From: Dyella_A ginsengisoli
GTDB taxonomy: Bacteria; Pseudomonadota; Gammaproteobacteria; Xanthomonadales; Rhodanobacteraceae
DNA length: 64,000 nucleotides
NCBI RefSeq assembly: GCF_044904665.1
Contig: NZ_JADIKM010000001.1
Span: forward strand, 1,054,001-1,118,000
Reading direction: 5' to 3'
Made by a program: the position numbers and the translations under genes. Positions 44,715 to 54,456 of this stretch are shown here, piece by piece; position 1 is the first letter of the stretch; each line of letters starts with the position of its first letter. Under the pieces are notes generated by a model that searched no databases, was not told the origin of the DNA, and saw only the letters and a program-made list of their open reading frames with translations.

Positions 44715-46025
44715 ATGACCGAGGATGCGGCGCACGCCGTGGACGCCCGCCCGCTGCGCAAGCGCCAGGTCGCGGCGGTGGCGGTGGGCAACGCCATCGA
44801 GTTCTACGACTTCGTCACCTACGCGTTCTTCGCTACGCAGATCGGTCGCACGTTCTTTCCTTCCGACGAACCGGGCGCCAGCCTGCTGGCCTCGCTGGCC
44901 ACCTTCGGCGCCGGCTTTCTCACGCGGCCGCTGGGCGCATGGGTGATCGGCCGCATGGGCGACCGGCGCGGGCGCAAGCCGGCGATGCTGTTGTCCTTCG
45001 GCCTGATCGGCGTGGCGGTGATCGGCCTGCCGCTGGTGCCGTCCTACGCGTCGATCGGCGTGGCGGCGCCGGTGCTGGTGGTGTTGTTCCGGCTGCTGCA
45101 GGGCTTCGCGCTGGGCGGCGAGGTGGGGCCGAGCACGGCGTTCCTGATGGAAGCCGCGCCGCTGCATCGCCGCGGCCTCTACATCTCCATGCAGGCCATG
45201 GGGGCGGACGCGGCGGTGCTGGCGGCTGGGCTGGTCGGCGTGGGGTTGGCGCACGTGCTCACTCCTGCCGAGCTCGATGCGTGGGGTTGGCGCGTGGCGC
45301 TGGGCCTGGGCGCGGTGATCGTGCCGTTCGGGCTGGCGATGCGCCGCACCCTGGTGGAAACCTTCGAGCCGCGCCGGGCGCCGCCGCCGCGCGTGGGCGC
45401 GCCGGGCCATCTGCGCGTGGGCCTGCTCGGCCTGGCGATGCTGGCCGCGGCCACCACCAGCAACTACGTGCTCGAGTACATGACCACCTATGCCAATACC
45501 ACGCTGGGCCTGCCCGAACGCGTGGCGTTGGGCGCCACGGCGCTGATCGGCCTGTGCGGGCTGGTGTGCGATCCGCTGAGCGGCTGGCTGTCCGATCGCA
45601 TCGGCCGCAAGCCGGTGATGCTGGTGCCGTGGCTGGTGCTGCTGCTGGCGATCCTGCCCGCGTTCTGGCTGCTTGATCGCGAGCGCAGCGGTGCCGTGCT
45701 GTACGGGGCCACCATCGTGCTGACGGTGGCCTCCACGCTGTCCACCGGCACCGTGCTGGTGGCGGTGACCGAGTCGCTGCCGGCGCACGTGCGCTCCGGC
45801 GCGCTGGCGATGGTCTACGCGCTGGCGATCTCGGTGTTCGGTGGCTCCACCCAGTTCGCGGTGGCGTGGCTCACGCGGCTCACCGGCAATGCGCTGGCAC
45901 CGGCGTGGTACATGATCGGCAGCGTGTTGCTCGGCCTGCTGGCGGTGTCGTTCCTGCCCGAGTCGGCGCCGGTGCGTGTTCGGCGCGAGCCGGTCGATCG
46001 GGCTGCGCGGCCGATTCCCGAATAG
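44715..46025 (+). CDS. MFS transporter of the metabolite:H+ symporter (MHS) type
   Basis: A 436-residue, 12-TM transporter. The early VGNAIEFYDFVTYAFFATQIGRTFFP, the loop motif GRMGDRRGRKPAM between TM2 and TM3, and RLLQGFALGGEVGPSTAFLMEAAP mark the MHS subfamily, which includes the citrate, alpha-ketoglutarate and proline/betaine symporters. The substrate cannot be assigned. ATG 44715 is preceded by AAGGGG. It is divergent from psiF and convergent with the aminotransferase. Confidence 0.88.
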   Translation: MTEDAAHAVDARPLRKRQVAAVAVGNAIEFYDFVTYAFFATQIGRTFFPSDEPGASLLASLATFGAGFLTRPLGAWVIGRMGDRRGRKPAMLLSFGLIGVAVIGLPLVPSYASIGVAAPVLVVLFRLLQGFALGGEVGPSTAFLMEAAPLHRRGLYISMQAMGADAAVLAAGLVGVGLAHVLTPAELDAWGWRVALGLGAVIVPFGLAMRRTLVETFEPRRAPPPRVGAPGHLRVGLLGLAMLAAATTSNYVLEYMTTYANTTLGLPERVALGATALIGLCGLVCDPLSGWLSDRIGRKPVMLVPWLVLLLAILPAFWLLDRERSGAVLYGATIVLTVASTLSTGTVLVAVTESLPAHVRSGALAMVYALAISVFGGSTQFAVAWLTRLTGNALAPAWYMIGSVLLGLLAVSFLPESAPVRVRREPVDRAARPIPE

Positions 46026-46059
46026 ACGAAGGGCGCGTCGGTGAGGACGCGCCCTTCGT
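46026..46059. terminator. Hairpin shared by the MFS transporter and the convergent aminotransferase
   Basis: ACGAAGGGCGCGTC, loop GGTGAG, GACGCGCCCTTCGT: a 14-bp perfect stem directly after the transporter stop. The U-tract is poor. Confidence 0.65.
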
Positions 46060-46087
46060 GTTCCGGCTCGCGGAGCAGCTCGGCGGT

Positions 46088-47584
46088 TTACGCGGCCTCG
46101 GCCTGCTCGCGCTTGGGACCGTGCAGCAGCGCGTGCTTCACGTGGGCCACGATCAGGTCGACCTCGGCGCTGGTCACGTTGAAGTGCGGGGTGAAGCGCA
46201 GCGAGTTGGCGCCGCCATGGATCACGCCGATGCCGCGCTCGCGCATGTACTCCTCGGTGGAGCCGGCGCCGTAGCACTTGAACTGCGATGCAAGCTCGCA
46301 GGAGAACAGCAGGCCGGTGCCCTGCACCTTGGTGATCAGGCCGCCGAGCTCGTCCTTCAACGCGTTGAGCTTGGTCACAAACTCCTTGCCGCGCTCGCGG
46401 ATGTTCTCGCGCACCGCGTCGCTGAGCTGGCCCAGCGTGGCGCAGGCGACGTCCAGCGCACGCGGGTTGGCGGTCATGGTGTTGCCGTAGATGCCCTTGC
46501 GGTACATCCCGGCCGTGCGCTCGTTCACCACCAGCACCGACATCGGGTACTGGCCCGCGTTGAGCGCCTTGGAATAGGTTTCCATGTCCGGCGCGTCGAG
46601 CTTCTCGAAGCCCGGGTAGTCGACGATCGACAGCACGCCGTGGGCGCGCAGGCCGGCCTGGATCGAGTCCACCAGCAGCAGCGTGCCGTGTGCCTTGGTC
46701 AGCTCGCGCGCGGCCGCATAGAACTCCGGCGTCACCGCGCGGCCGGGATCGCCTTCGCCCATCACCGGCTCCAGGAACATCGCCTCAATGAACCAGCCGT
46801 GCTTGTCGGCGTCGGCGAAGGCGGCCTTGAGCTGCTCGACGTCATACGGCGCGACGGTGATCAGGCTCTCTTCGTGGCGGTAGCTGGCCAGGTACTGGCT
46901 GTAGGTCTTGCGCGAGGAGTCCGAGTACAGCGCCGGCTTGTCGGTGCGGCCGTGGAAGGCGCCCTTCACCGCCAGTCGCTTGATCGTGCGGCCTTCGTGG
47001 CGGCCGCCGGCGTCGGTCATCGTCTTGGCGTTGACGTCGGCGATGCGGCAGGCCAGGCCCACGGCCTCCGAGCCGGAGTTCAGGCACAGGAAGCTGGCGA
47101 ACGGGAAGCCGCCACGGCGGTGGCCGATCTCACGGCGCAGCGCCTCGTTCATGCGCAGCTGCGCCACGCTCGGCGTCATCACGTTGGCCATCACCTGCGG
47201 ACGGCTCATCGCCTCCAGCACGACCGGGTCGTTGTGGCCGAAGCCCAGCATGCCGTAGCCGCCGTTGTCGTGGACCACCGCGCCCTTCAGCGTCACTACC
47301 CACGGGCCGCGCGCGGCAGCCGGCAGGTAAGGGTTGATCGCGTCGTCCGGGTAGAAGTTGACGTAGCCGGCCTGCGCGCGCTCGAGCTGCTCGCTCTCGT
47401 CGAGCTTCAGGAAGTCGGCCAGATCCGCGCGCAACTCGCGATGGCGCGCCACCGCCTCGGCCACCGCCTGCCCGAGCATCGGATCCAGCGCAGCCATGCG
47501 CTCGATGCTGGCGTCGTCCAGACCGGTGGTCCGCGGCTGGCCGCCGAATTCGCGCAGTTCGCGCAGCTGTTCAATGACGTGCAT
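46088..47584 (-). CDS. Class III PLP-dependent aminotransferase, substrate unknown
   Basis: A 498-residue fold-type I aminotransferase. The cofactor site shows LNSGSEAVGLA (phosphate binding), Asp306 in LLLVDSIQAGL and the Schiff-base Lys339 in METYSKALNAG. It is longer than the acetylornithine/ornithine enzymes (about 400), with an extra ~80-residue helical N-terminus and an unusual SIQ in place of the common EVQ motif. Lysine, ornithine or another omega-amine could be the donor. GGAGGAG precedes the ATG at 47584. No pathway genes adjoin it. The 293-bp gap to the ABC gene shows no other feature. Confidence 0.85.
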   Translation of the reverse strand: MHVIEQLRELREFGGQPRTTGLDDASIERMAALDPMLGQAVAEAVARHRELRADLADFLKLDESEQLERAQAGYVNFYPDDAINPYLPAAARGPWVVTLKGAVVHDNGGYGMLGFGHNDPVVLEAMSRPQVMANVMTPSVAQLRMNEALRREIGHRRGGFPFASFLCLNSGSEAVGLACRIADVNAKTMTDAGGRHEGRTIKRLAVKGAFHGRTDKPALYSDSSRKTYSQYLASYRHEESLITVAPYDVEQLKAAFADADKHGWFIEAMFLEPVMGEGDPGRAVTPEFYAAARELTKAHGTLLLVDSIQAGLRAHGVLSIVDYPGFEKLDAPDMETYSKALNAGQYPMSVLVVNERTAGMYRKGIYGNTMTANPRALDVACATLGQLSDAVRENIRERGKEFVTKLNALKDELGGLITKVQGTGLLFSCELASQFKCYGAGSTEEYMRERGIGVIHGGANSLRFTPHFNVTSAEVDLIVAHVKHALLHGPKREQAEAA

Positions 47585-47877
47585 AACGCTCCTCCTCAAC
47601 CTCCGTCGGCGCCTCGCTCCCAACGCAAAGCAGGCCGGCGGATTCGTGATATGGGCGGGAACGCCGCACCGCACCCGGAGCGCCTTCCCGCAGGCCCCTC
47701 GGGCCGTCTGATGCACCGCCGCATAAGGGCTGGCGGGCTTCAGGCATCCGCCGAGGATACCGCGCGGGCGGGTTTCCCGGTACCCCGCATGACGCCTGTC
47801 AGGCGCGATGCGTGATGCCAGCGAGTGGCCGCAAACCCTTGTGCCTCTTACGGTTGCGCCATGCCGAGGAGACCTGC

Positions 47878-48791
<914 letters not shown>

Positions 48792-48792
<1 letters not shown>

Positions 48793-49562
48793 TGAACACC
48801 ATTGCCGCCGTCCTGCCGATGCCGCCGCGCCGCGTGCTCGGTGCCTACCTCGCCGAGATCCGCAGCGAATGCCTGCGCTACCTGCGGGCGCCTTCCTTCA
48901 TCCTGCCGGTGACGCTGTTCTCCACCGTGTTCTACCTGATGTTCGGCGTGCTGCTGAACCATCCCGGCAGCGACGCCTCGCGCTACCTGCTGGCCAGCTA
49001 CACCACCTTCGGCGTGATCGGGCCGGGGCTGTTCGGCTTCGGCGTGTCGCTGGCGATCGAGCGCGACGGCGGCCTGCTGACACTCAAACGCGCGCTGCCG
49101 ATGCCGCCCGGCGCCTACCTGCTGGGCAAGATGGTGATGGCGATGATCTGCGCCAGTCTGGTGGTGGTGTTGCTGCTCGCCATCGGGCTGACCCTGGGTG
49201 GCGTTTCGCTGTCGCCACTGCGGATGCTGGCGATGCTGGCCACCGGCGCGTTCGGCGTGCTGCCGTTCTGCGCGCTGGGCATGTTCGTGGGCACGCTGAT
49301 CAAGGGGCAGGGCGCCCCCGGTCTGCTCAACCTGGTCTATCTGCCGATGGCCTTCCTGTCCGGCCTGTGGCTGCCGCTGTCGATGCTGCCGAAGTTCCTG
49401 CAGACGCTGGCGCCGCTGTGGCCCAGCTACCACCTCAACCAGCTCACCCTGGCCGCGGTGGACCTGGGTTCCGGCCCGCTGCTGGGCCACGTGCTGGCGC
49501 TGACGGGGTTCGCGGTGGTGTTCCTCGCGCTGGCGACGCGGCGGTTGCGGCGGTTAGGCTGA
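48792..49562 (+). CDS. ABC-2 type transporter permease
   Basis: A 256-residue membrane protein with six predicted TM helices. The family region LPMPPGAYLLGKMVMAMICASLVV and the FLSGLWLPLSMLPKFLQTLAPLWPSYHL loop mark ABC-2 export permeases. It pairs with the preceding ATPase (TGATG junction). The cargo is unknown. Genes for two sensor kinases and a regulator follow, as seen for DesK/LiaS-type regulated exporters. Confidence 0.9.
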
Positions 49563-49602
49563 TGGCTTCGCCGACTGCACGCTGCGCCACGGGGATCGAA
49601 CC

Positions 49603-50817
49603 ATGCGCTTTTTGAGCCTGCCCGCGTGGATGCATCCGGCGCCCGATTCGCTGGTAGCGCGCAGCGTGGCCAAGGGCAAGTCGCCGTGGGTGGATGCGGT
49701 GCACCTGCTGTGGACCGCCTGGCTGTTCATCACGCCGGTGTTCGACCGCGACGCCTGGAACCTGCGCTGGGTCGTGCTGACCCTCGCCTCCTATCCGCTG
49801 TTCCTGTGGCTGTACGCAATGTGCTGCCTCGCCTCGCGACGAGCCTCGCGCACCTATGCCATCGGCATGGTGCTGCTGTGCATGGGGCTGCTGCCGTGGT
49901 ACCCCAGCGCGATGACGTACTTCGTGTTCGGCTGCGTGATGCTGCGCGTGTGCGGCATGCGGCTGCGCGCCTATCTGCTCACGCTGGTGGGACTCAACAT
50001 GGCGCTGCTGGCAGAAGCCTGGCTGCTGCACTACCCGTGGCAGGCCACCTTCACCATCCCCATCGTCACCCTGATCATCGGCCTGATCGTCAACGCCGAG
50101 CGCACCAGCGAGGAGAAGGACGCCGAGCTGCGCCTGTCGCATGACGAGGTGCGCCGGCTCGCCGCCACCGCCGAGCGCGAGCGCATCGGCCGCGACCTGC
50201 ACGACCTGCTCGGCCACACGCTGTCGCTGATCACGCTGAAGCTTGAGCTGTCGCGCAAGCTGTTCGATCGCGACAGCGAGGCCGCCCGCCGCGAGATGAG
50301 CGAGGCTGAGAGCGTGGCGCGCCATGCGCTGGCGGAGGTGCGCGCCGCGGTGACGGGCATCCGCGCCACCGACCTGGCCGCCGAGCTCGCCTCCGCCCGC
50401 CTGCTGCTGGGCGCCTCGGGCGTGCACCTGGATTACCAGCTGCCGGCGCTGCAGCTGCCCGAGCACGTCGAGCGCGCGCTGGCGCTGGTGATCCGCGAGG
50501 CGTCGACCAACATCGTGCGGCACGCCCGCGCCAGTGAGGCGAAGATCGCGCTGTCGGTCGAGGGCGCCGACGTGCTGCTGCAGATCGGCGACAACGGCCG
50601 CGGCGCGCTGGTGCTGGAGGGCAACGGCCTGGCCGGCATGCGCGAGCGCGTGCGCGGCATCGACGGCGCGCTGCAGATCGACTCGCCGGCCGGGCGTGGC
50701 ACCTGCCTGCGCGTGCGCGTGCCGGTGCCGTCGGCCAGGCTGGCCCACGCCGCGCTGCGCGAGAGCGTGCGCGCGGCCGCGCCGTCACTGGACGCCACCG
50801 GCCGGAGCGCGGCATGA
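49603..50817 (+). CDS. DesK-like sensor histidine kinase, copy 1
   Basis: A 404-residue membrane kinase. Four or five TM helices (about 28-165) precede a HisKA_3 dimerisation domain with phospho-acceptor His200 in GRDLHDLLGHTLSL. The HATPase has N box REASTNIVRHARA, DNGRGA and GNGLAGM. With no periplasmic sensor domain, it probably senses membrane state or the exporter. It overlaps the second kinase by 4 bp. Confidence 0.92.
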   Translation: MRFLSLPAWMHPAPDSLVARSVAKGKSPWVDAVHLLWTAWLFITPVFDRDAWNLRWVVLTLASYPLFLWLYAMCCLASRRASRTYAIGMVLLCMGLLPWYPSAMTYFVFGCVMLRVCGMRLRAYLLTLVGLNMALLAEAWLLHYPWQATFTIPIVTLIIGLIVNAERTSEEKDAELRLSHDEVRRLAATAERERIGRDLHDLLGHTLSLITLKLELSRKLFDRDSEAARREMSEAESVARHALAEVRAAVTGIRATDLAAELASARLLLGASGVHLDYQLPALQLPEHVERALALVIREASTNIVRHARASEAKIALSVEGADVLLQIGDNGRGALVLEGNGLAGMRERVRGIDGALQIDSPAGRGTCLRVRVPVPSARLAHAALRESVRAAAPSLDATGRSAA

Positions 50818-51977
50818 GCGCCTGGTTCCATCGCCTGTTCCGGCCGCATCCGCAATCGCTGCTGGGGCAGCTTCGCTCGCCGATGTACCTGCGCTGGCAG
50901 GCCGGCGTGCAGGTGCTGGCTCTTGCCACCCTGTTCCAACGGCCCCTGGAGCACGGCTTCAGCTGGCACTGGATGGGTCCGACGCTGCTGTCGGTGCCGC
51001 TGTTCCTGCTTTTCTACATCCGCCTGTACATCGCGCCGGTGAGACAGATGCTGGCGCACGCGCTGGCGCTGGCCGCGCTCGGCCTGGCGCTGTGGGTGTT
51101 CAACAGTGCCGGATTCATCTACGTGATGATCGGCGTCATGGCGCTTGCGCTGGGGCCGTCGTGGCGCACCTGGCTGGCAATGACGGTGGGTGCGGTGCTG
51201 GTGATGTCGGTAGTGGGAACCGTGCTTCGTGCACAGCACGGGGTGATCGCCACCGTGCTCGTCGCCTCGATCCTGGGCGGCTTCAGCAACTTCATCTACA
51301 TGCGCGGCGTACGCCGCGATGCCGAGCTGCGGCTGTCGCAGGAAGAAGTGCGCCGGCTCGCCACGCTGGCCGAGCGTGAGCGCATCGGCCGCGATCTGCA
51401 CGACCTGCTCGGCCACACGCTGTCGCTGGTGGCGCTCAAGTCCGAACTGGCGCGCAAGCTGGCACTGCGCGATCCGCCCTCGGCGCAGCGCGAGATGGAG
51501 GAAGTGGAGCGCGTCGCGCGCCATGCGCTGGGCGAGGTGCGCGCGGCGGTCACCGGCATGCGCCGCAGCGACCTGGCCGCCGAGCTGCTCTCGGCGCGGC
51601 TGATGCTGGAGGCCTCCGGCATCGTGTTCGCCTGCGACGGCTGCGATGGGCTCGCGCCCCTGCCGCACGCCATCGAGGCGCCGTTGGCGCTGGTGCTGCG
51701 CGAGGCGGTCACCAATATCCACCGGCATGCGCGCGCCACCGAGGCGCGCATCGACATTTCCAGCGAGCAAGGCGAACTCAGGATGCGGATCAGCGACAAC
51801 GGATGCGGCGGACTGGCCGCGCACGGCAACGGCGTCAGCGGCATGCGCGAACGCGTGCGCGCGCTGGGCGGCACGCTGGCGATCGACTCGCCGCCGCGCA
51901 AGGGCACCGCGCTGGAACTGCGCGTACCGCTGGCGGGCGCCGTGACTTCGCCGCGTGCCGTCGGGAGCGCTGCATGA
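50814..51977 (+). CDS. DesK-like sensor histidine kinase, copy 2
   Basis: A 387-residue paralogue of the preceding kinase, with the same layout: TM segments (about 28-160), His196 in GRDLHDLLGHTLSL, N box REAVTNIHRHARA, DNGCGG and GNGVSGM. The cytoplasmic parts are very similar while the TM halves differ, which suggests duplication followed by sensor divergence. All catalytic boxes are intact, so neither copy looks dead. It overlaps the regulator by 4 bp (ATGA). Confidence 0.92.
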   Translation: MSAWFHRLFRPHPQSLLGQLRSPMYLRWQAGVQVLALATLFQRPLEHGFSWHWMGPTLLSVPLFLLFYIRLYIAPVRQMLAHALALAALGLALWVFNSAGFIYVMIGVMALALGPSWRTWLAMTVGAVLVMSVVGTVLRAQHGVIATVLVASILGGFSNFIYMRGVRRDAELRLSQEEVRRLATLAERERIGRDLHDLLGHTLSLVALKSELARKLALRDPPSAQREMEEVERVARHALGEVRAAVTGMRRSDLAAELLSARLMLEASGIVFACDGCDGLAPLPHAIEAPLALVLREAVTNIHRHARATEARIDISSEQGELRMRISDNGCGGLAAHGNGVSGMRERVRALGGTLAIDSPPRKGTALELRVPLAGAVTSPRAVGSAA

Positions 51978-52576
51978 TCCGCGTGCTGCTGGCCGAGGAC
52001 CAGGCGATGGTGCGCGGTGCGCTCACGGCGCTGCTCAACCTGGAGAGCGACATCGAGGTGCTCGGCAGCGCGGCCGACGGCGAGGCCGCGTGGCGCGAGA
52101 TCCAGCGCCTCAAGCCCGACGTGCTGGTCACCGACATCGAGATGCCCGGCCTCACCGGGCTGGAGCTGGCCCAGCGCATCCAGCGGCAGGAGCTGCCGAT
52201 CAAGGTGATCATCGTCACCACGTTCGCCCGGCCCGGCTTCCTGCGTCGCGCGCTGGAGGCCGGCGTGTCCGGCTACCTGCTCAAGGATGCGCCGGCGGAG
52301 AACCTCGCCGAGGCGCTGCGCATGGTCCATCGCGGCGGGCGCTCGATCGACCCGCAGCTGGCGCTGGATGCCTGGTCCGAGGCCGATCCGCTCAACGATC
52401 GCGAGCGCCAGGTGCTGCGCCTGGCCGGCGAAGGGCAGAGCGCCAGCGACATCGCCACCCAGCTCAGCCTGTCGCACGGCACCGTGCGCAACTACCTGTC
52501 CGAGGCGATCGGCAAGCTCGGCGTGGGCAACCGCATCGAGGCCTATCGGCTGGCCCGGCAGAAGGGGTGGCTGTAG
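51974..52576 (+). CDS. NarL/DesR-type response regulator
   Basis: A 200-residue regulator. The receiver domain (1-120) has Asp9/phospho-acceptor Asp54 (LVTDIEMPG) and Lys104 (YLLKDAP). The C-terminal LuxR-type HTH (about 138-195) contains LNDRERQVLRLAGEGQSASDIATQL and LSHGTVRNYLSEAIGKLG. It is the only regulator in the cassette, so both upstream kinases probably act on it. The likely target is the ABC operon, by analogy with DesKR and LiaRS; no binding site was identified. Confidence 0.93.
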   Translation: MIRVLLAEDQAMVRGALTALLNLESDIEVLGSAADGEAAWREIQRLKPDVLVTDIEMPGLTGLELAQRIQRQELPIKVIIVTTFARPGFLRRALEAGVSGYLLKDAPAENLAEALRMVHRGGRSIDPQLALDAWSEADPLNDRERQVLRLAGEGQSASDIATQLSLSHGTVRNYLSEAIGKLGVGNRIEAYRLARQKGWL

Positions 52577-52624
52577 GGGGCCTCGCCGCGGGAACGTCGC
52601 AGCGGGCGAGGTGCACCGGCCAGA

Positions 52625-52641
52625 TCGGCGATAATCGCCGA
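52625..52641. promoter_or_regulatory. Perfect palindrome overlapping the queA -10 element
   Basis: TCGGCGAT-A-ATCGCCGA, an 8-1-8 inverted repeat centred on GATAAT (52630-52635). It lies 24 bp before the queA GTG, where a repressor would block RNA polymerase. Confidence 0.4.
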
Positions 52642-52664
52642 CCCCGTCAAGCCAGCCGCCGCCC

Positions 52665-53720
52665 GTGAAGAAGACCGATTTCGACTTCGACCTACCGCCC
52701 GAGCTGATCGCCCAGGTGCCGCTGCCCGAGCGCTCGGCCAGCCGCCTGCTGCATCTGGACGCGGCCGCATGCACGCTCGACGACCGCCTGTTCCGTGAGC
52801 TGCCGGACTTCCTGCGGCCCGGCGACCTGCTGGTGTTCAACGACACCCGCGTGCTGCCGGCGCGGCTTTACGGGCGCAAGGACACCGGCGGCGCGGTGGA
52901 GATCCTGATCGAGCGCGTCACCGGCGCGCACGAGGCGGTGGTGCAGTTGGGCGTGAGCAAGAAGCCAAAGGAGGGCGGCCGGATCGAGCTGGCCGACGGC
53001 AGCCACGCGGTGGTGCTGGGGCGCGACGAGGGCTTCTTCCGCCTGCGCTTCGAGTCGCCCGAGCCGCTGGAGAAGCTGCTGCTGAAACTCGGCGAGATGC
53101 CGCTGCCGCCGTACATCGAGCGCGGCGCCGAAGCCAGCGACCTGGAGCGCTACCAGACCGTCTACGCGCGCGAGCCCGGCGCGGTGGCCGCGCCCACCGC
53201 CGGATTGCATTTCGACGAACCGCTGCTCGAGCGCCTGCGGGCGATGGGCGTGCAGTTCGGCTACGTCACCCTGCACGTGGGTGCCGGCACCTTCCAGCCG
53301 GTGCGCGCGGACAACATCGCCGACCACCACATGCACCGCGAATGGCTCAACGTGGGCGCGCACCTGGTGGAACAGATCCGCCACACCCGCGCCGCCGGCG
53401 GCCGGGTGATCGCGGTGGGCACCACCGTGGTGCGCGCGCTGGAGAGCGCCACCGTCGAGGGCGTGCTGCGCCCGTTTGCCGGCGAGACGCAGATCTTCAT
53501 CTTTCCCGGCTACCGCTTCACCAGCATCGATGGCTTGGTGACCAACTTCCACCTGCCGCAGTCGACACTGCTGATGCTGGTGTCGGCGCTGGCCGGGCGC
53601 GAGTTCATGCTGGACGCCTACCGCCACGCGGTGGCGCAGCGCTACCGGTTCTTCTCTTACGGCGACGCCATGCTGATCCTGCCGCCGGCGCCCACATCGG
53701 CACCTGTGCCGGCGCACTGA
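52665..53720 (+). CDS. queA: S-adenosylmethionine:tRNA ribosyltransferase-isomerase
   Basis: A 351-residue QueA, which builds epoxyqueuosine on tRNA during queuosine synthesis. Landmarks are FDFDLPPELIAQVPLPERSASRLL, LLVFNDTRVLPARL, APTAGLHFDEPLL, VTLHVGAGTFQPVR and FHLPQSTLLMLVSALAG. It uses a GTG start; the conserved N-terminus begins there and no ATG upstream fits. The usual partner tgt is not downstream; flagellar genes follow after a 225-bp gap. Confidence 0.96.
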   Translation: MKKTDFDFDLPPELIAQVPLPERSASRLLHLDAAACTLDDRLFRELPDFLRPGDLLVFNDTRVLPARLYGRKDTGGAVEILIERVTGAHEAVVQLGVSKKPKEGGRIELADGSHAVVLGRDEGFFRLRFESPEPLEKLLLKLGEMPLPPYIERGAEASDLERYQTVYAREPGAVAAPTAGLHFDEPLLERLRAMGVQFGYVTLHVGAGTFQPVRADNIADHHMHREWLNVGAHLVEQIRHTRAAGGRVIAVGTTVVRALESATVEGVLRPFAGETQIFIFPGYRFTSIDGLVTNFHLPQSTLLMLVSALAGREFMLDAYRHAVAQRYRFFSYGDAMLILPPAPTSAPVPAH

Positions 53721-53742
53721 CGGAACCCCGTCACCCGCACCC

Positions 53743-53759
53743 GCCGGCGTCCCGCCGGC
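53743..53759 (+). terminator. Short GC hairpin after queA
   Basis: GCCGGCG, TCC, CGCCGGC without a U-tract; a weak candidate for the queA transcript end. Confidence 0.3.
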
Positions 53760-53863
53760 CGTCGCGAAGATGACGCGTGGCGATTCCGCCGCGCGTCAAG
53801 AAACTGCCGCCACTCCACGCGTCCACCCCCGTCGACTGGCGTTCCCGCTCACTGTGCCGGGCA

Positions 53864-53879
53864 TGGCATGGCGTTTGCT
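53864..53879 (+). promoter_or_regulatory. Sigma-54 (RpoN) promoter of the fliL operon
   Basis: TGGCATG-GCGT-TTGCT matches the -24/-12 consensus TGGCACG-N4-TTGCW, with GG (53865-53866) and GC (53877-53878) exactly 10 bp apart. The start would lie near 53890, giving a leader of about 55 nt. RpoN with FleQ controls these genes in Pseudomonas and Xanthomonas. Confidence 0.8.
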
Positions 53880-53945
53880 ATCGATCCATCAGTCCACCCC
53901 GCGATGGCGGGGACAGGTCATGCCTGCATACCGATTGAGGGAACC

Positions 53946-54440
53946 ATGGAAAACGCCGAAGAGGAACCGATCGAGATCGTTCCGCCCAAGCCCAAGCGCG
54001 GCCGGCTGATCGCGATCGTCGCCGTGATCGTGCTGCTGGGCGGCGGCGCCGGGCTCTACGCCACGCTGGGCTCGCGCCACGCCGCAGGCGGCAAGGCTGC
54101 CGCGGCCGCGCCGGAGCACAGGCCCGAGCTTTACCTGCCGCTCGACCCGGCCTTCGTGGTGAATTTCCGCGACGACCAGGCGGTGCGTTATCTGCAAGTG
54201 GGCGTGAGCCTGATGAGCCATGACCAGGGCGCGCTGGACGCGGCCAAGGAAGCGCAGCCGGTGATCCGCAACGAGCTCCTGATGCTCTTCAGCGGGCAGA
54301 ACTACGAGAACCTGATCGACGCCGCCGGCAAGCAGAAGCTGCAGGCGCAGGCGCTGGCCGCCGTGCAGAAGATCATCAATGCGCGCACCGGCAAGCCCGG
54401 CATCGACGCGCTGTACTTCACCAGCTTCGTGATGCAGTGA
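53946..54440 (+). CDS. fliL: Flagellar basal body-associated protein FliL
   Basis: A 164-residue FliL, a single-pass inner-membrane protein that surrounds and supports the stator. A short acidic cytosolic N-terminus, one TM helix (about 20-39, GRLIAIVAVIVLLGGGAGLYATL) and a periplasmic stomatin-like domain beginning at about LYLPLDPAFVVNFRDD are seen. GAGGGAA precedes the ATG at 53946. It is the first gene behind the sigma-54 promoter. Confidence 0.93.
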   Translation: MENAEEEPIEIVPPKPKRGRLIAIVAVIVLLGGGAGLYATLGSRHAAGGKAAAAAPEHRPELYLPLDPAFVVNFRDDQAVRYLQVGVSLMSHDQGALDAAKEAQPVIRNELLMLFSGQNYENLIDAAGKQKLQAQALAAVQKIINARTGKPGIDALYFTSFVMQ

Positions 54441-54456
54441 TCAGCGGAGAACGGCG

